Shown here piece by piece: positions 1-6,258 of a DNA stretch of 10,509 nt. The notes beneath the pieces were generated by a model. It was not told where the DNA came from. It made no database searches and was given only the letters and a program-made list of their open reading frames with translations. How positions within the stretch are numbered: the stretch's first letter is position 1; each line of letters begins with the position of its first letter. The stretch comes from Clostridiaceae bacterium. GTDB lineage: Bacteria; Bacillota; Clostridia; Saccharofermentanales; UBA5734. The translations under genes were made by a program, and so were the position numbers. The stretch spans positions 1 through 10,509 of the forward strand of contig JAAYFZ010000015.1 of assembly GCA_012727965.1 (NCBI GenBank). Reading direction: 5' to 3'.

Positions 1-639
1 CCCTTTATGTTGCTGCGTTATGTCTATGTAGGTTTCTCTTCAATCAAAAAGGGATATGTCGATACTATAAATGCCTTCTCATCAGCGCTTGAGGCTAAGG
101 ATGATTATACAAATGGTCATTCACAGCGAGTCAGCACATATTGTTCCTGGATCTGTGAGGAACTCAATCTATCCAGGGACAGAACGAGAAGCCTCTATTA
201 TGCATCTTTGCTCCATGACATCGGCAAGATCGGTATACCGGAAGCAATCCTTAATAAGCGTGACCGACTGACAGATGATGAGATGAGTACAATTAAGAGG
301 CATCCTGAAATTGGTGCACAGATGCTCGGCAACATAGCTTTTCTCCATAGAGAAGTTAAAATGATTCGTGCACATCATGTCGGTTACGATGGCAGCGGCT
401 ACCCTGCTAATGCTCTTGAGGAGAGCCGGCTGCTGGAGACACAGATATTGTGCGTTGCTGATTCCTTCGATGCTATGACTTCTGATAGAGCCTACCGATC
501 TGCCATGCCGCTTGAGTTGGCGATCGAAGAGCTATATAGATGCAGCGGTACACAGTTTTCGCCTGAAGTGGTAGAGGCTTTGATCAGAGCTTTGCGCAGA
601 AGGCAACAGCAGGGAAGACTGGAGGCCTTGAAGGTATGA
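1..639 (+). CDS. HD-GYP domain phosphodiesterase, C-terminal part (5' end outside window)
   Basis: The frame is open to the left edge (codons precede the ATG at 7), so this is probably the C-terminal part of a longer signalling protein whose N-terminal sensor or membrane domain lies outside. Counting from the ATG at 7, the visible 210 residues form one HD-GYP domain: EAKDDYTNGHS with His38, the HDIGKIGIP box with His70-Asp71, KRHPEIG with His99, the HHVGYDGSGYP box at 123-133, and ADSFDAMTSDRAYR at 151-164. HD-GYP domains typically hydrolyse cyclic di-GMP to pGpG or GMP with a bi- or trinuclear metal centre; some act on other cyclic dinucleotides. The metal-binding His/Asp residues look intact. 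Val125 sits where HHE is usual in the GYP box, so activity is likely but not certain. The stop overlaps the next start (ATGA at 636-639), implying coupled translation with the DUF5317 gene. Family call firm; substrate inferred. Confidence 0.93.
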   Translation, partial: PFMLLRYVYVGFSSIKKGYVDTINAFSSALEAKDDYTNGHSQRVSTYCSWICEELNLSRDRTRSLYYASLLHDIGKIGIPEAILNKRDRLTDDEMSTIKRHPEIGAQMLGNIAFLHREVKMIRAHHVGYDGSGYPANALEESRLLETQILCVADSFDAMTSDRAYRSAMPLELAIEELYRCSGTQFSPEVVEALIRALRRRQQQGRLEALKV

Positions 640-1268
640 TCCATACAGCCGCGATTGCCGGTCTTCTGATCGGATTTTTGCGGGGCGGCAAACTACGCAA
701 TCTGGCTTCACATCAATTAAGAATTATTCCAGTGTTGTTTTTGTCATTCATATGTGAGGCGGTCGTCGTATTTGGCCTTGTAGAAAAAATTGCAGGTTCT
801 GAAGCAGCGACCGATGTTTTACGAACAGTTGTGGCAACAGCACAATATATTCTGGTAATCAGCTTCCTGCTGGTCAATGCTTCTGCCAATATTGAACTGA
901 AGGCAAAAGTAAGTCTCTACCTAATAGCAGCGGGATCGGCAGCTAATGCGCTTGTAATAATAGCAAACCAAGGTCAGATGCCGATTTCTTTGCTTCTTAC
1001 TGACAAAATTGATGCTCTGAAAAATGTACCTCTAGATAGAATAGCAGCAGCCAGTCATTATACACTTGCTTCTGCTGATACTGTTCTGATACGGCTTGGC
1101 GATTGGCTGCCAGTTTGGAGTTTCGGCTGGTATATGGTAAGTCCGGGAGATTTTTTCATCAGTGCAGGTCTGGCAATTTTTGCCTACTGGCTAACGCAAA
1201 ATCCCGATGAGCAAAAACTAAATAATCTTGAACATCCAGAGAATATTGTATATACTAATGGACGTTGA
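636..1268 (+). CDS. DUF5317 family multi-pass membrane protein
   Basis: A 210-residue hydrophobic protein. Apparent membrane segments lie near residues 2-16, 28-50, 64-82, 90-110 and 172-187. Sequence marks that recall the DUF5317 family are GGKLRNL at 17-23, NQGQMPI at 111-117, and a C-terminal block with WLPVWSFGWYMVSPGD (157-172) leading into the last membrane segment. A polar tail follows residue 187. The family has no known biochemical role to my knowledge. The start at 636 overlaps the HD-GYP stop by 4 bases, with GGAGG at 621-625, so the two proteins are made from one message and may act together, for example as membrane anchor or sensor and cyclic-dinucleotide enzyme; this is inference. 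The 3' end carries a promoter candidate for pta. Other small polytopic membrane proteins cannot be fully excluded. Confidence 0.82.
   Translation: MIHTAAIAGLLIGFLRGGKLRNLASHQLRIIPVLFLSFICEAVVVFGLVEKIAGSEAATDVLRTVVATAQYILVISFLLVNASANIELKAKVSLYLIAAGSAANALVIIANQGQMPISLLLTDKIDALKNVPLDRIAAASHYTLASADTVLIRLGDWLPVWSFGWYMVSPGDFFISAGLAIFAYWLTQNPDEQKLNNLEHPENIVYTNGR
1228..1256 (+). promoter_or_regulatory. Sigma-A-type promoter candidate for pta-ackA-proS
   Basis: TTGAAC at 1228-1233 and TATACT at 1251-1256 are separated by exactly 17 bases. The -10 box matches 5 of 6 consensus bases and the -35 box 4 of 6. The site lies inside the last codons of the DUF5317 gene and would start transcription near 1263, giving a leader of roughly 95 bases before the pta start. 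This would let the acetate genes be expressed separately from the upstream signalling genes. Found by eye. Confidence 0.6.
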
Positions 1269-1277
1269 AAAGGAGCA

Positions 1278-1312
1278 AGGTTTCCCGCAAGTCGACAGAC
1301 AGCGGGAAATTT
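1278..1312 (+). other. Stem-loop in the intergenic leader before pta
   Basis: TTTCCCGC at 1281-1288 pairs perfectly with GCGGGAAA at 1302-1309 across a 13-base loop, and the stem can extend outward to 1278/1312 with one A-U and two G-U pairs. Only three T residues follow the core stem (1310-1312), so it is a poor intrinsic terminator. It may be a weak terminator for the DUF5317 transcript, a 5'-end stabilising hairpin or a leader regulatory structure for pta. Structure is seen; function is inference. Confidence 0.55.
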
Positions 1313-1358
1313 GCGTTGAAGAAGATTTTATTTATCAGAGGAAAAGAGGTAAAACCAC

Positions 1359-2351
1359 ATGGGATTCATTGATTCGATCATCGAGAAGGCACGCAATGAC
1401 AAGAAAACGATCGTACTTCCAGAGAGCTATGATCCAAGATCTATTGAGGCCTGCTCCAAGATCATGCAAAGAGGCATTGCAGATGTTGTTCTGATCGGTG
1501 ACAAGGAAAAGATTGAAGCTGTTGCACCAGAATGGGATATATCCGGCGCTGTGATCATAGATCCGGCCAAGAGTGCGGATTATGACAGTTTTGTCGAAGC
1601 TTTTTATGAGATGCGCAAGGCCAAGGGCATGACAATGGAAAAAGCTAAGGAGACTATGCTTAATCCACTGTTTTACGGCGTTATGATGGTTAAACAGCAT
1701 CAGGCAGACGGCATGGTGGCCGGTGCTGTCAACAGTACATCCAATACACTCAGACCAGCACTTCAAATACTGAAGACCGCTCCTGGTACCAAGCTGGTAT
1801 CAGCCTTCTTCATGATGATCGTACCCGATTGTGAGTTCGGTGCAAATGGCACATTCCTGTTTGCTGACAGTGGCCTCGTCGAGGACCCTAACGAGGATCA
1901 GCTCTCAGAAATCGCTATTTCTTCAGCAAAAAGCTTCAAACAGCTTGTCGGAGAAGAAGCAAATGTTGCGATGCTCAGCTACTCGAGCCATGGCAGTGCC
2001 AATAGCCATCTGACCGCGAAGGTTATTGAGGCTACAAGACTTGCCAAGGAAAAGGCCCCGCAGCTCAACCTCGATGGAGAATTGCAGCTTGACGCGGCTA
2101 TCGTACCGGAAGTCGGCAGAAGCAAGGCCCCAAACAGCCCTGTTGCCGGCAAAGCTAATGTACTTGTTTTCCCGAATCTCGATTCAGGAAATATCGGTTA
2201 TAAACTTGTTCAGAGACTGGCAAAAGCCGAGGCCTATGGTCCGATAACTCAGGGGATTGCCCGTCCTGTCAATGATCTCTCACGTGGCTGCAGCGCTGAC
2301 GACATAGTCGGTGTAGCTGCCATTACTGCCGTTCAGGCTCAGGAGGTATAA
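1359..2351 (+). CDS. pta: Phosphate acetyltransferase (phosphotransacetylase)
   Basis: Interconverts acetyl-CoA plus phosphate and acetyl phosphate plus CoA in the cytoplasm, the first step of the acetate-forming ATP pathway. The 330 residues match the short, single-domain Pta form (no N-terminal DRTGG/BioD-like regulatory domains). Family marks: IVLPESYDPRSIEA (18-31), VLIGD (44-48), the DGMVAGAVNSTSNTLRPALQ block (117-136), the SYSSHGSA region (207-214), PNLDSGNIGYKLVQRL (272-287), and the C-terminal RPVNDLSRGCSADDIV (302-317). Ser308, Arg309 and Asp315 correspond to the catalytic/CoA-site Ser, Arg and Asp known from the Methanosarcina enzyme. The start is supported by GAGG at 1346-1349, 9 bases upstream. 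Acetate kinase follows after 7 bases, so the two pathway enzymes form one unit. A phosphobutyryltransferase is unlikely given this neighbour and the motifs. Confidence 0.97.
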   Translation: MGFIDSIIEKARNDKKTIVLPESYDPRSIEACSKIMQRGIADVVLIGDKEKIEAVAPEWDISGAVIIDPAKSADYDSFVEAFYEMRKAKGMTMEKAKETMLNPLFYGVMMVKQHQADGMVAGAVNSTSNTLRPALQILKTAPGTKLVSAFFMMIVPDCEFGANGTFLFADSGLVEDPNEDQLSEIAISSAKSFKQLVGEEANVAMLSYSSHGSANSHLTAKVIEATRLAKEKAPQLNLDGELQLDAAIVPEVGRSKAPNSPVAGKANVLVFPNLDSGNIGYKLVQRLAKAEAYGPITQGIARPVNDLSRGCSADDIVGVAAITAVQAQEV

Positions 2352-2358
2352 CTGTAAA

Positions 2359-3564
2359 ATGATAGTTCTTGTTATAAATGCCGGCAGCTCATCGCTTAAG
2401 TATCAGCTGCTGAAGGTCAGTACAGGTCAGGTCGTTGCAAAGGGCGGAGCTGAACGTATCGGTCTGCCGAATGCTTTTGTTAAGCATATGGGTATGGATA
2501 GAGACCCTGTAACGCTTAATTTTGAACTGCCGAATCATAAGGTTGCGGTAGAAGCCGTACTGAAGGTTCTGACCTCTGAAGACAATGGTGTCATTAAGAG
2601 CATGGATGAGATCGATGCTGTAGGCCACAGAGTTGTTCATGGCGGCGAGAGCTTCTCGTCATCTGCGCTGATCACACCAGAAGTCAAGAAGGCTATCAAA
2701 GGCGTCTACGATCTGGCCCCTCTGCATAATCCCCCCAATATGACAGGCATCGAAGCTTGTGAAGAGGCAATGCCAAGCGTACCTCAGGTTGCTGTATTTG
2801 ATACAGCTTTTCATCAGACGATGCCGTCAAAAGCATATATGTACGCTTTGCCTTATGAAATTTATGAGAAGCATGGCGTACGTAGATATGGTTTCCATGG
2901 CACTTCACATGGTTATGTGGCCAAGAGAGCTGCAGAGATGTTGAACAAGCCGCTTGAGAAGCTTAAGCTGATAACATGCCATCTGGGCAATGGTTCATCG
3001 ATAGCCGCCATCAAATATGGAAAATGTATTGATACATCGATGGGTCTGACACCTTTGGCCGGTATCTGTATGGGTACAAGATCTGGTGATATCGATCCTG
3101 CGATCGTAACCTTCCTGATGAACAAAGAGAAACTCGATGCCAAGGGTATTGACGATCTGCTCAATAAAAAATCAGGAGTCATGGGCATATCTGGTGTAAG
3201 CAGCGATTTCCGTGATCTCTATGCTGCAGCTGGAGAGGGTAATAAGAGAGCATCATTGGCTCTGGATATGTTTAAATACCAATGCCGCAAATATATAGGT
3301 GCTTATTCGGCTGCTCTAGGTGGAATAGACGCAGTCATATTTACTGCTGGCATCGGTGAGAATACATATGATATCAGAAGAGGTGCCTGTGAAGGTCTGG
3401 ATTATATGGGCATCCAGATCGATCCGTACAAGAATTCTGCAGTAAAAGGCCGCGAGGCTGAGATATCTACAGATGATTCATCTGTTAAGGTACTGGTCGT
3501 GCCGACAAATGAAGAGCTTGCGATCGCACAGGAAACAGCCAAGGTAGTCGGCTTCAAAATCTGA
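2359..3564 (+). CDS. ackA: Acetate kinase
   Basis: Converts acetyl phosphate and ADP to acetate and ATP, completing substrate-level phosphorylation started by Pta; reversible, cytoplasmic. The 401-residue length is typical. The N-terminal NAGSSSLKY signature is at 7-15, GHRVVHGGE at 89-97, FDTAFHQTMP at 147-156, YGFHGTSHGYV at 177-187, HLGNGSSIAA at 208-217, GTRSGDIDP at 239-247 and FTAGIGENT at 328-336. The catalytic and substrate residues established for the Methanosarcina enzyme are all present: Asn7, Arg91, Asp148, His180, Arg241 and a C-terminal Glu (Glu385 in PTNEELAI). AGGAGG at 2341-2346 lies over the last pta codons, 12 bases before the ATG, a longer spacing than usual but consistent with coupling to pta. 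Butyrate kinase is less likely, given the close match to acetate kinase motifs and the Pta neighbour. Confidence 0.98.
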   Translation: MIVLVINAGSSSLKYQLLKVSTGQVVAKGGAERIGLPNAFVKHMGMDRDPVTLNFELPNHKVAVEAVLKVLTSEDNGVIKSMDEIDAVGHRVVHGGESFSSSALITPEVKKAIKGVYDLAPLHNPPNMTGIEACEEAMPSVPQVAVFDTAFHQTMPSKAYMYALPYEIYEKHGVRRYGFHGTSHGYVAKRAAEMLNKPLEKLKLITCHLGNGSSIAAIKYGKCIDTSMGLTPLAGICMGTRSGDIDPAIVTFLMNKEKLDAKGIDDLLNKKSGVMGISGVSSDFRDLYAAAGEGNKRASLALDMFKYQCRKYIGAYSAALGGIDAVIFTAGIGENTYDIRRGACEGLDYMGIQIDPYKNSAVKGREAEISTDDSSVKVLVVPTNEELAIAQETAKVVGFKI

Positions 3565-3599
3565 TCTACCAGACCAGAAAATGTTAGGAGAATAGGATA

Positions 3600-5036
3600 A
3601 TGGCAGGTAAAGAGAAAAGAGTTGAGGCCATCACAGCGATGGACCAGGATTTCACACAGTGGTACACAGATGTCGTGCTCAAATCTGAGCTGATCGACTA
3701 TTCATCTGTCAAAGGCTGTATGATCCTGCGACCGTATGGCTTCGCTATCTGGGAAAATATCCAGAAAAATCTCGATCAGATGTTTAAGGATACCGGTCAT
3801 GAAAATGTAGCAATGCCAATGTTTATTCCTGAGAGCCTGCTGCAGAAGGAAAAAGATCATGTCGAGGGCTTCGCTCCCGAGGTTGCCTGGGTTACCCATG
3901 GCGGCAGCGAGAAGCTGGCTGAACGTTTATGTATCAGACCCACCTCTGAAACACTGTTCTGCGATCATTATTCTCAGATTATCCAGTCATGGCGCGATTT
4001 GCCTAAGCTCTATAATCAATGGGTATCAGTAGTACGCTGGGAGAAGACGACACGCCCATTCCTGCGTTCGACTGAGTTCTACTGGCAAGAGGGTCATACT
4101 GCACATGCCACAGCGCAGGAAGCCGTTGAAGAAACGATCCGTATGCTCAATGTATATGCTGATTTCTATCGCGATTATCTGGCAATACCAGTAGTCAAGG
4201 GTCAGAAAACTGAAAAAGAGAAATTTGCCGGGGCTGTTGATACATATACAGTTGAGGCGATGATGCATGACGGCAAGGCTCTGCAGTCTGCAACCTCTCA
4301 TTATTTTGGTGACGGTTTCGCAAAAGCCTTCGAGATTCAATACAGTGATAAGAATAATCAGCTGCAGTACGTGCATCAGACATCATGGGGATTGTCGACC
4401 AGATCGATCGGCGCCATCATCATGGTTCATGGCGATGACAGCGGTCTGGTACTGCCTCCGAGGATTGCTCCTATACAGACAGTTATCGTACCGATCGCAG
4501 CTCATAAAGCAGGAGTACTTGAGAAGGCAAAGGAAATGAAGGCCGAGCTGGCTAAACAGTTCCGCGTCAAGCTTGATGATTCAGATAAGATGCCTGGATG
4601 GAAGTTCAGTGAGTATGAGATGAAAGGTGTTCCGCTGAGAATCGAGCTTGGACCACGTGATCTTGAGCAGAATCAATGTGTTGCTGTACGCCGTGACAAT
4701 GGCGAAAAAATCGTTTTGTCACTCGATGGTTTAACAGAATCAGTGCAGACACTGCTTGATGAGATCCATGAAGGTCTCTATCAGCGTGCGCTTGAGAGCC
4801 TTAATAGCCGAATCTATGATGCTTCAGACTGGCAGACGATGTCAGAGCTGATAGCTGAAAAACCAGGTTTTGTCAGAGCGATGTGGTGCGGAGATCTTGC
4901 CTGCGAGCTTATGATCAAAGAAGAACTAGGCGCAACCTCACGTTGTTTGCCTTTTGATCAGGTAAAAGTTGCCGACACCTGTGTATGCTGCGGCAAGCCA
5001 GCGGTCAAAGAAGTCATCTGGGGCAAAGCTTATTGA
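3600..5036 (+). CDS. proS: Prolyl-tRNA synthetase, archaeal/eukaryotic-like (ProS type 3)
   Basis: Charges tRNA-Pro with proline. At 478 residues it is the short class II form: no ~180-residue editing insertion lies between motif 2 and motif 3, and it has the C-terminal zinc-type extension of type 3 enzymes. Visible parts: motif 1 region with MILRPYGFAIWE (41-52), the TXE loop as RPTSETLF (113-120), motif 2 around TRPFLRSTEFYWQEGHTAHA (151-170), TSWGLSTRSIGAIIMVHGDD (261-280) with motif 3 at GLVLPPRIAP (282-291), an anticodon-binding domain from about 295 to 395, and the terminal domain with Cys430, Cys435, Cys461, Cys463 and Cys464 ending in WGKAY, the usual Tyr terminus. AGGAG at 3586-3590 is 9 bases before the ATG. 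The 35-base gap after ackA has no terminator or T-box, so proS is probably read from the pta promoter. It meets an opposing gene downstream. Confidence 0.97.
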   Translation: MAGKEKRVEAITAMDQDFTQWYTDVVLKSELIDYSSVKGCMILRPYGFAIWENIQKNLDQMFKDTGHENVAMPMFIPESLLQKEKDHVEGFAPEVAWVTHGGSEKLAERLCIRPTSETLFCDHYSQIIQSWRDLPKLYNQWVSVVRWEKTTRPFLRSTEFYWQEGHTAHATAQEAVEETIRMLNVYADFYRDYLAIPVVKGQKTEKEKFAGAVDTYTVEAMMHDGKALQSATSHYFGDGFAKAFEIQYSDKNNQLQYVHQTSWGLSTRSIGAIIMVHGDDSGLVLPPRIAPIQTVIVPIAAHKAGVLEKAKEMKAELAKQFRVKLDDSDKMPGWKFSEYEMKGVPLRIELGPRDLEQNQCVAVRRDNGEKIVLSLDGLTESVQTLLDEIHEGLYQRALESLNSRIYDASDWQTMSELIAEKPGFVRAMWCGDLACELMIKEELGATSRCLPFDQVKVADTCVCCGKPAVKEVIWGKAY

Positions 5037-5058
5037 TTTTTAGAAACTGAGATTATTA

Positions 5059-6093
5059 TCAAAGCCTGATATCAAAATCGGGTTCAATACGGAAGCTTCT
5101 GTCGGCGAGTTTTGCCAGCAGAGCTTCCGTATATTTATGTTCTCTGATGCCTGCAGCGGCCTCTTTCAGCGTCTGCAGATCTGGCAGGGTGATACTAGAA
5201 GCTGTAAGCTGCTGGCGCTTGATCGTGCGTCCGCGGCTATCATGGAAGCTCTGGTTAAAACTGTTCCTGCCATATTTTCCATCTCCGAGCAGCGGGCAGC
5301 CGACAGCCGCCAGATGAGCCCTGATCTGATGAGTCCTGCCAGTAACCAGTTCGACTTCCAAATGTGAAATACCGGAGCCATCCGGACCCAGGTCTGGCCA
5401 GTGGCGAATCAGCCTGTAGCGCGTTGTTATTTTTTTGTCGCCAGGCTGACGTTTCTCATGAATATATACATTGCCGGCGTCGGCGTCTTTTTCCAGCCAG
5501 CCGGTTATCTGATGCCAGTTTGCATCGTCGGAAGCATCAGGAGGCAGGCCTTTTGCCAGGCACTGATAAAGCTTGCGGATCGAATGCTCACGTATAAGTG
5601 CTGTCAGGAGGGCATGGACAGCTTGTGTGCGAGCGAGTAATAGTAGGCCGGAGGTGTTGCGGTCAAGGCGATGACAGAGCTCGATCCTACTGTCCTGCAT
5701 GCTGTTTCTGATCATAGTCAGCAAATCTGGTTCACCTGCCTGACTATGTCTGTCTGAATGAACTGAGATGCCAGGAGCTTTATTGATAACGATCAGATCT
5801 TCATCACTGTAGACAATCTGATAGTAGCGATCGAGCTTAGGCGAAGCTTTTGATTCAGCAGATGCTTCGATCAGACGGTCTGCCAGATTATCCGGCCAGA
5901 AACAGACTATCTCATCACCTGATGCAACAGGCATATCGGTTCTAATACGCTGGCCATTTATTCTGATGTCCTTGTTTTTTGCGGCCTTAAGTATATGGCC
6001 CTTGTCCAGAGCGGGGTTCATAGACCTTATGAAGCTAATCATGGTCTGTCCTTCGGTATTTGGCGGCACGAGCCAGCTCTGTTTGATCGGCAT
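5059..6093 (-). CDS. RluA-family pseudouridine synthase with N-terminal S4 domain
   Basis: Isomerises specific uridines to pseudouridine in structured RNA, probably 23S rRNA. The 344-residue protein has an S4 RNA-binding domain at about 15-80 (GHILKAAKNKDIRINGQRI at 32-50), then the catalytic domain from about 92. IVINKAPGISVHSD (101-114) and HRLDRNTSGLLLLA (141-154) are the RluA signature; Asp144 is the catalytic aspartate. RTHQIRAHLA (253-262) and LLGDGKYG (268-275) complete the fold. The architecture resembles RluC/RluD, but the exact target site cannot be deduced, so no symbol is given. An ordinary ribosome binding site (GAGGAG, complement of 6103-6108) lies 9 bases before the ATG. It is the only minus-strand gene here, convergent with proS (22 bases between stops) and divergent from ddl. 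Confidence 0.95.
   Translation of the reverse strand: MPIKQSWLVPPNTEGQTMISFIRSMNPALDKGHILKAAKNKDIRINGQRIRTDMPVASGDEIVCFWPDNLADRLIEASAESKASPKLDRYYQIVYSDEDLIVINKAPGISVHSDRHSQAGEPDLLTMIRNSMQDSRIELCHRLDRNTSGLLLLARTQAVHALLTALIREHSIRKLYQCLAKGLPPDASDDANWHQITGWLEKDADAGNVYIHEKRQPGDKKITTRYRLIRHWPDLGPDGSGISHLEVELVTGRTHQIRAHLAAVGCPLLGDGKYGRNSFNQSFHDSRGRTIKRQQLTASSITLPDLQTLKEAAAGIREHKYTEALLAKLADRSFRIEPDFDIRL
5087..5132. repeat. 11-bp perfect inverted repeat at the proS/rluA-family convergence
   Basis: ATACGGAAGCT at 5087-5097 is the exact reverse complement of AGCTTCCGTAT at 5122-5132, with a 24-base loop. It lies in the last 24 codons of the minus-strand pseudouridine synthase gene (residues about 321-336) and 50 bases past the proS stop. 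Neither side has a strong T-tract, so it is not a textbook intrinsic terminator. It could slow or end transcripts running out of proS, as no better terminator is seen in the 22-base gap. Role is inference. Confidence 0.5.
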
Positions 6094-6143
6094 CAGTATG
6101 CTCTCCTCTGCTGCAGTCTTATCAAATCATCCTGCTGCTAATG

Positions 6144-6172
6144 ATTATCTCAGAGCATCGCTGTCCTTACAA
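6144..6172 (-). promoter_or_regulatory. Promoter candidate for the pseudouridine synthase gene
   Basis: Read on the minus strand, TTGTAA (complement of 6167-6172) and GATAAT (complement of 6144-6149) are separated by 17 bases. The -10 box matches 5 of 6 consensus bases and the -35 box 4 of 6. It sits about 50 bases before the start codon at 6093, a suitable position. Found by eye. Confidence 0.55.
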
Positions 6173-6195
6173 GCATATCAGCCTAAGAGCAAGGA

Positions 6196-6224
6196 TTGAC
6201 CGCTGTCAGATGATGATATAAACT
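6196..6224 (+). promoter_or_regulatory. Promoter candidate for ddl-murI-DUF1934
   Basis: TTGACC at 6196-6201 (5 of 6 to consensus) is followed after 17 bases by TAAACT at 6219-6224 (4 of 6); TATAAA at 6217-6222 is an alternative -10 with 15-base spacing. A start site near 6231 would leave a short leader before the ddl ribosome binding site AAGAGGTGAT at 6246-6255. The -10 overlaps the first copy of a direct repeat. Confidence 0.5.
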
Positions 6225-6240
6225 TGTAAAGATATAAACT
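6215..6240 (+). repeat. 10-bp direct repeat GATATAAACT x2 upstream of ddl
   Basis: GATATAAACT occurs exactly at 6215-6224 and again at 6231-6240, 16 bases start to start. The first copy covers the predicted -10 box and the second the predicted start-site region. Paired copies around a promoter core could be an operator, a duplicated -10 element giving two start sites, or an accident in AT-rich DNA. The sequence shows only the repeat. Confidence 0.6.
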
Positions 6241-6258
6241 GATTTAAGAGGTGATAGT

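Noticed and set aside
1228..1494. 88-codon plus-strand open frame across the DUF5317/pta junction
   Set aside because: It overlaps the pta coding start in another frame, has no recognisable motif and no good ribosome binding site; the Pta frame explains the region.
1335..1766. 143-codon minus-strand open frame opposite pta
   Set aside because: It lies wholly antisense to highly conserved Pta coding sequence, with Cys/His/Leu-rich shadow-like composition and no domain.
3565..3599. Possible T-box or other riboswitch before proS
   Set aside because: The gap is only 35 bases and holds little beyond the AGGAG site; no T-box sequence or stem is present.
4026..4376. 116-codon minus-strand open frame opposite proS
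   Set aside because: Antisense to conserved synthetase motifs and without family signature; a shadow frame.
5364..5640. Two plus-strand open frames of 77 and 79 codons opposite the pseudouridine synthase gene
   Set aside because: The minus-strand RluA frame shows clear conserved motifs across this region; these plus-strand frames have no motif and are shadows.
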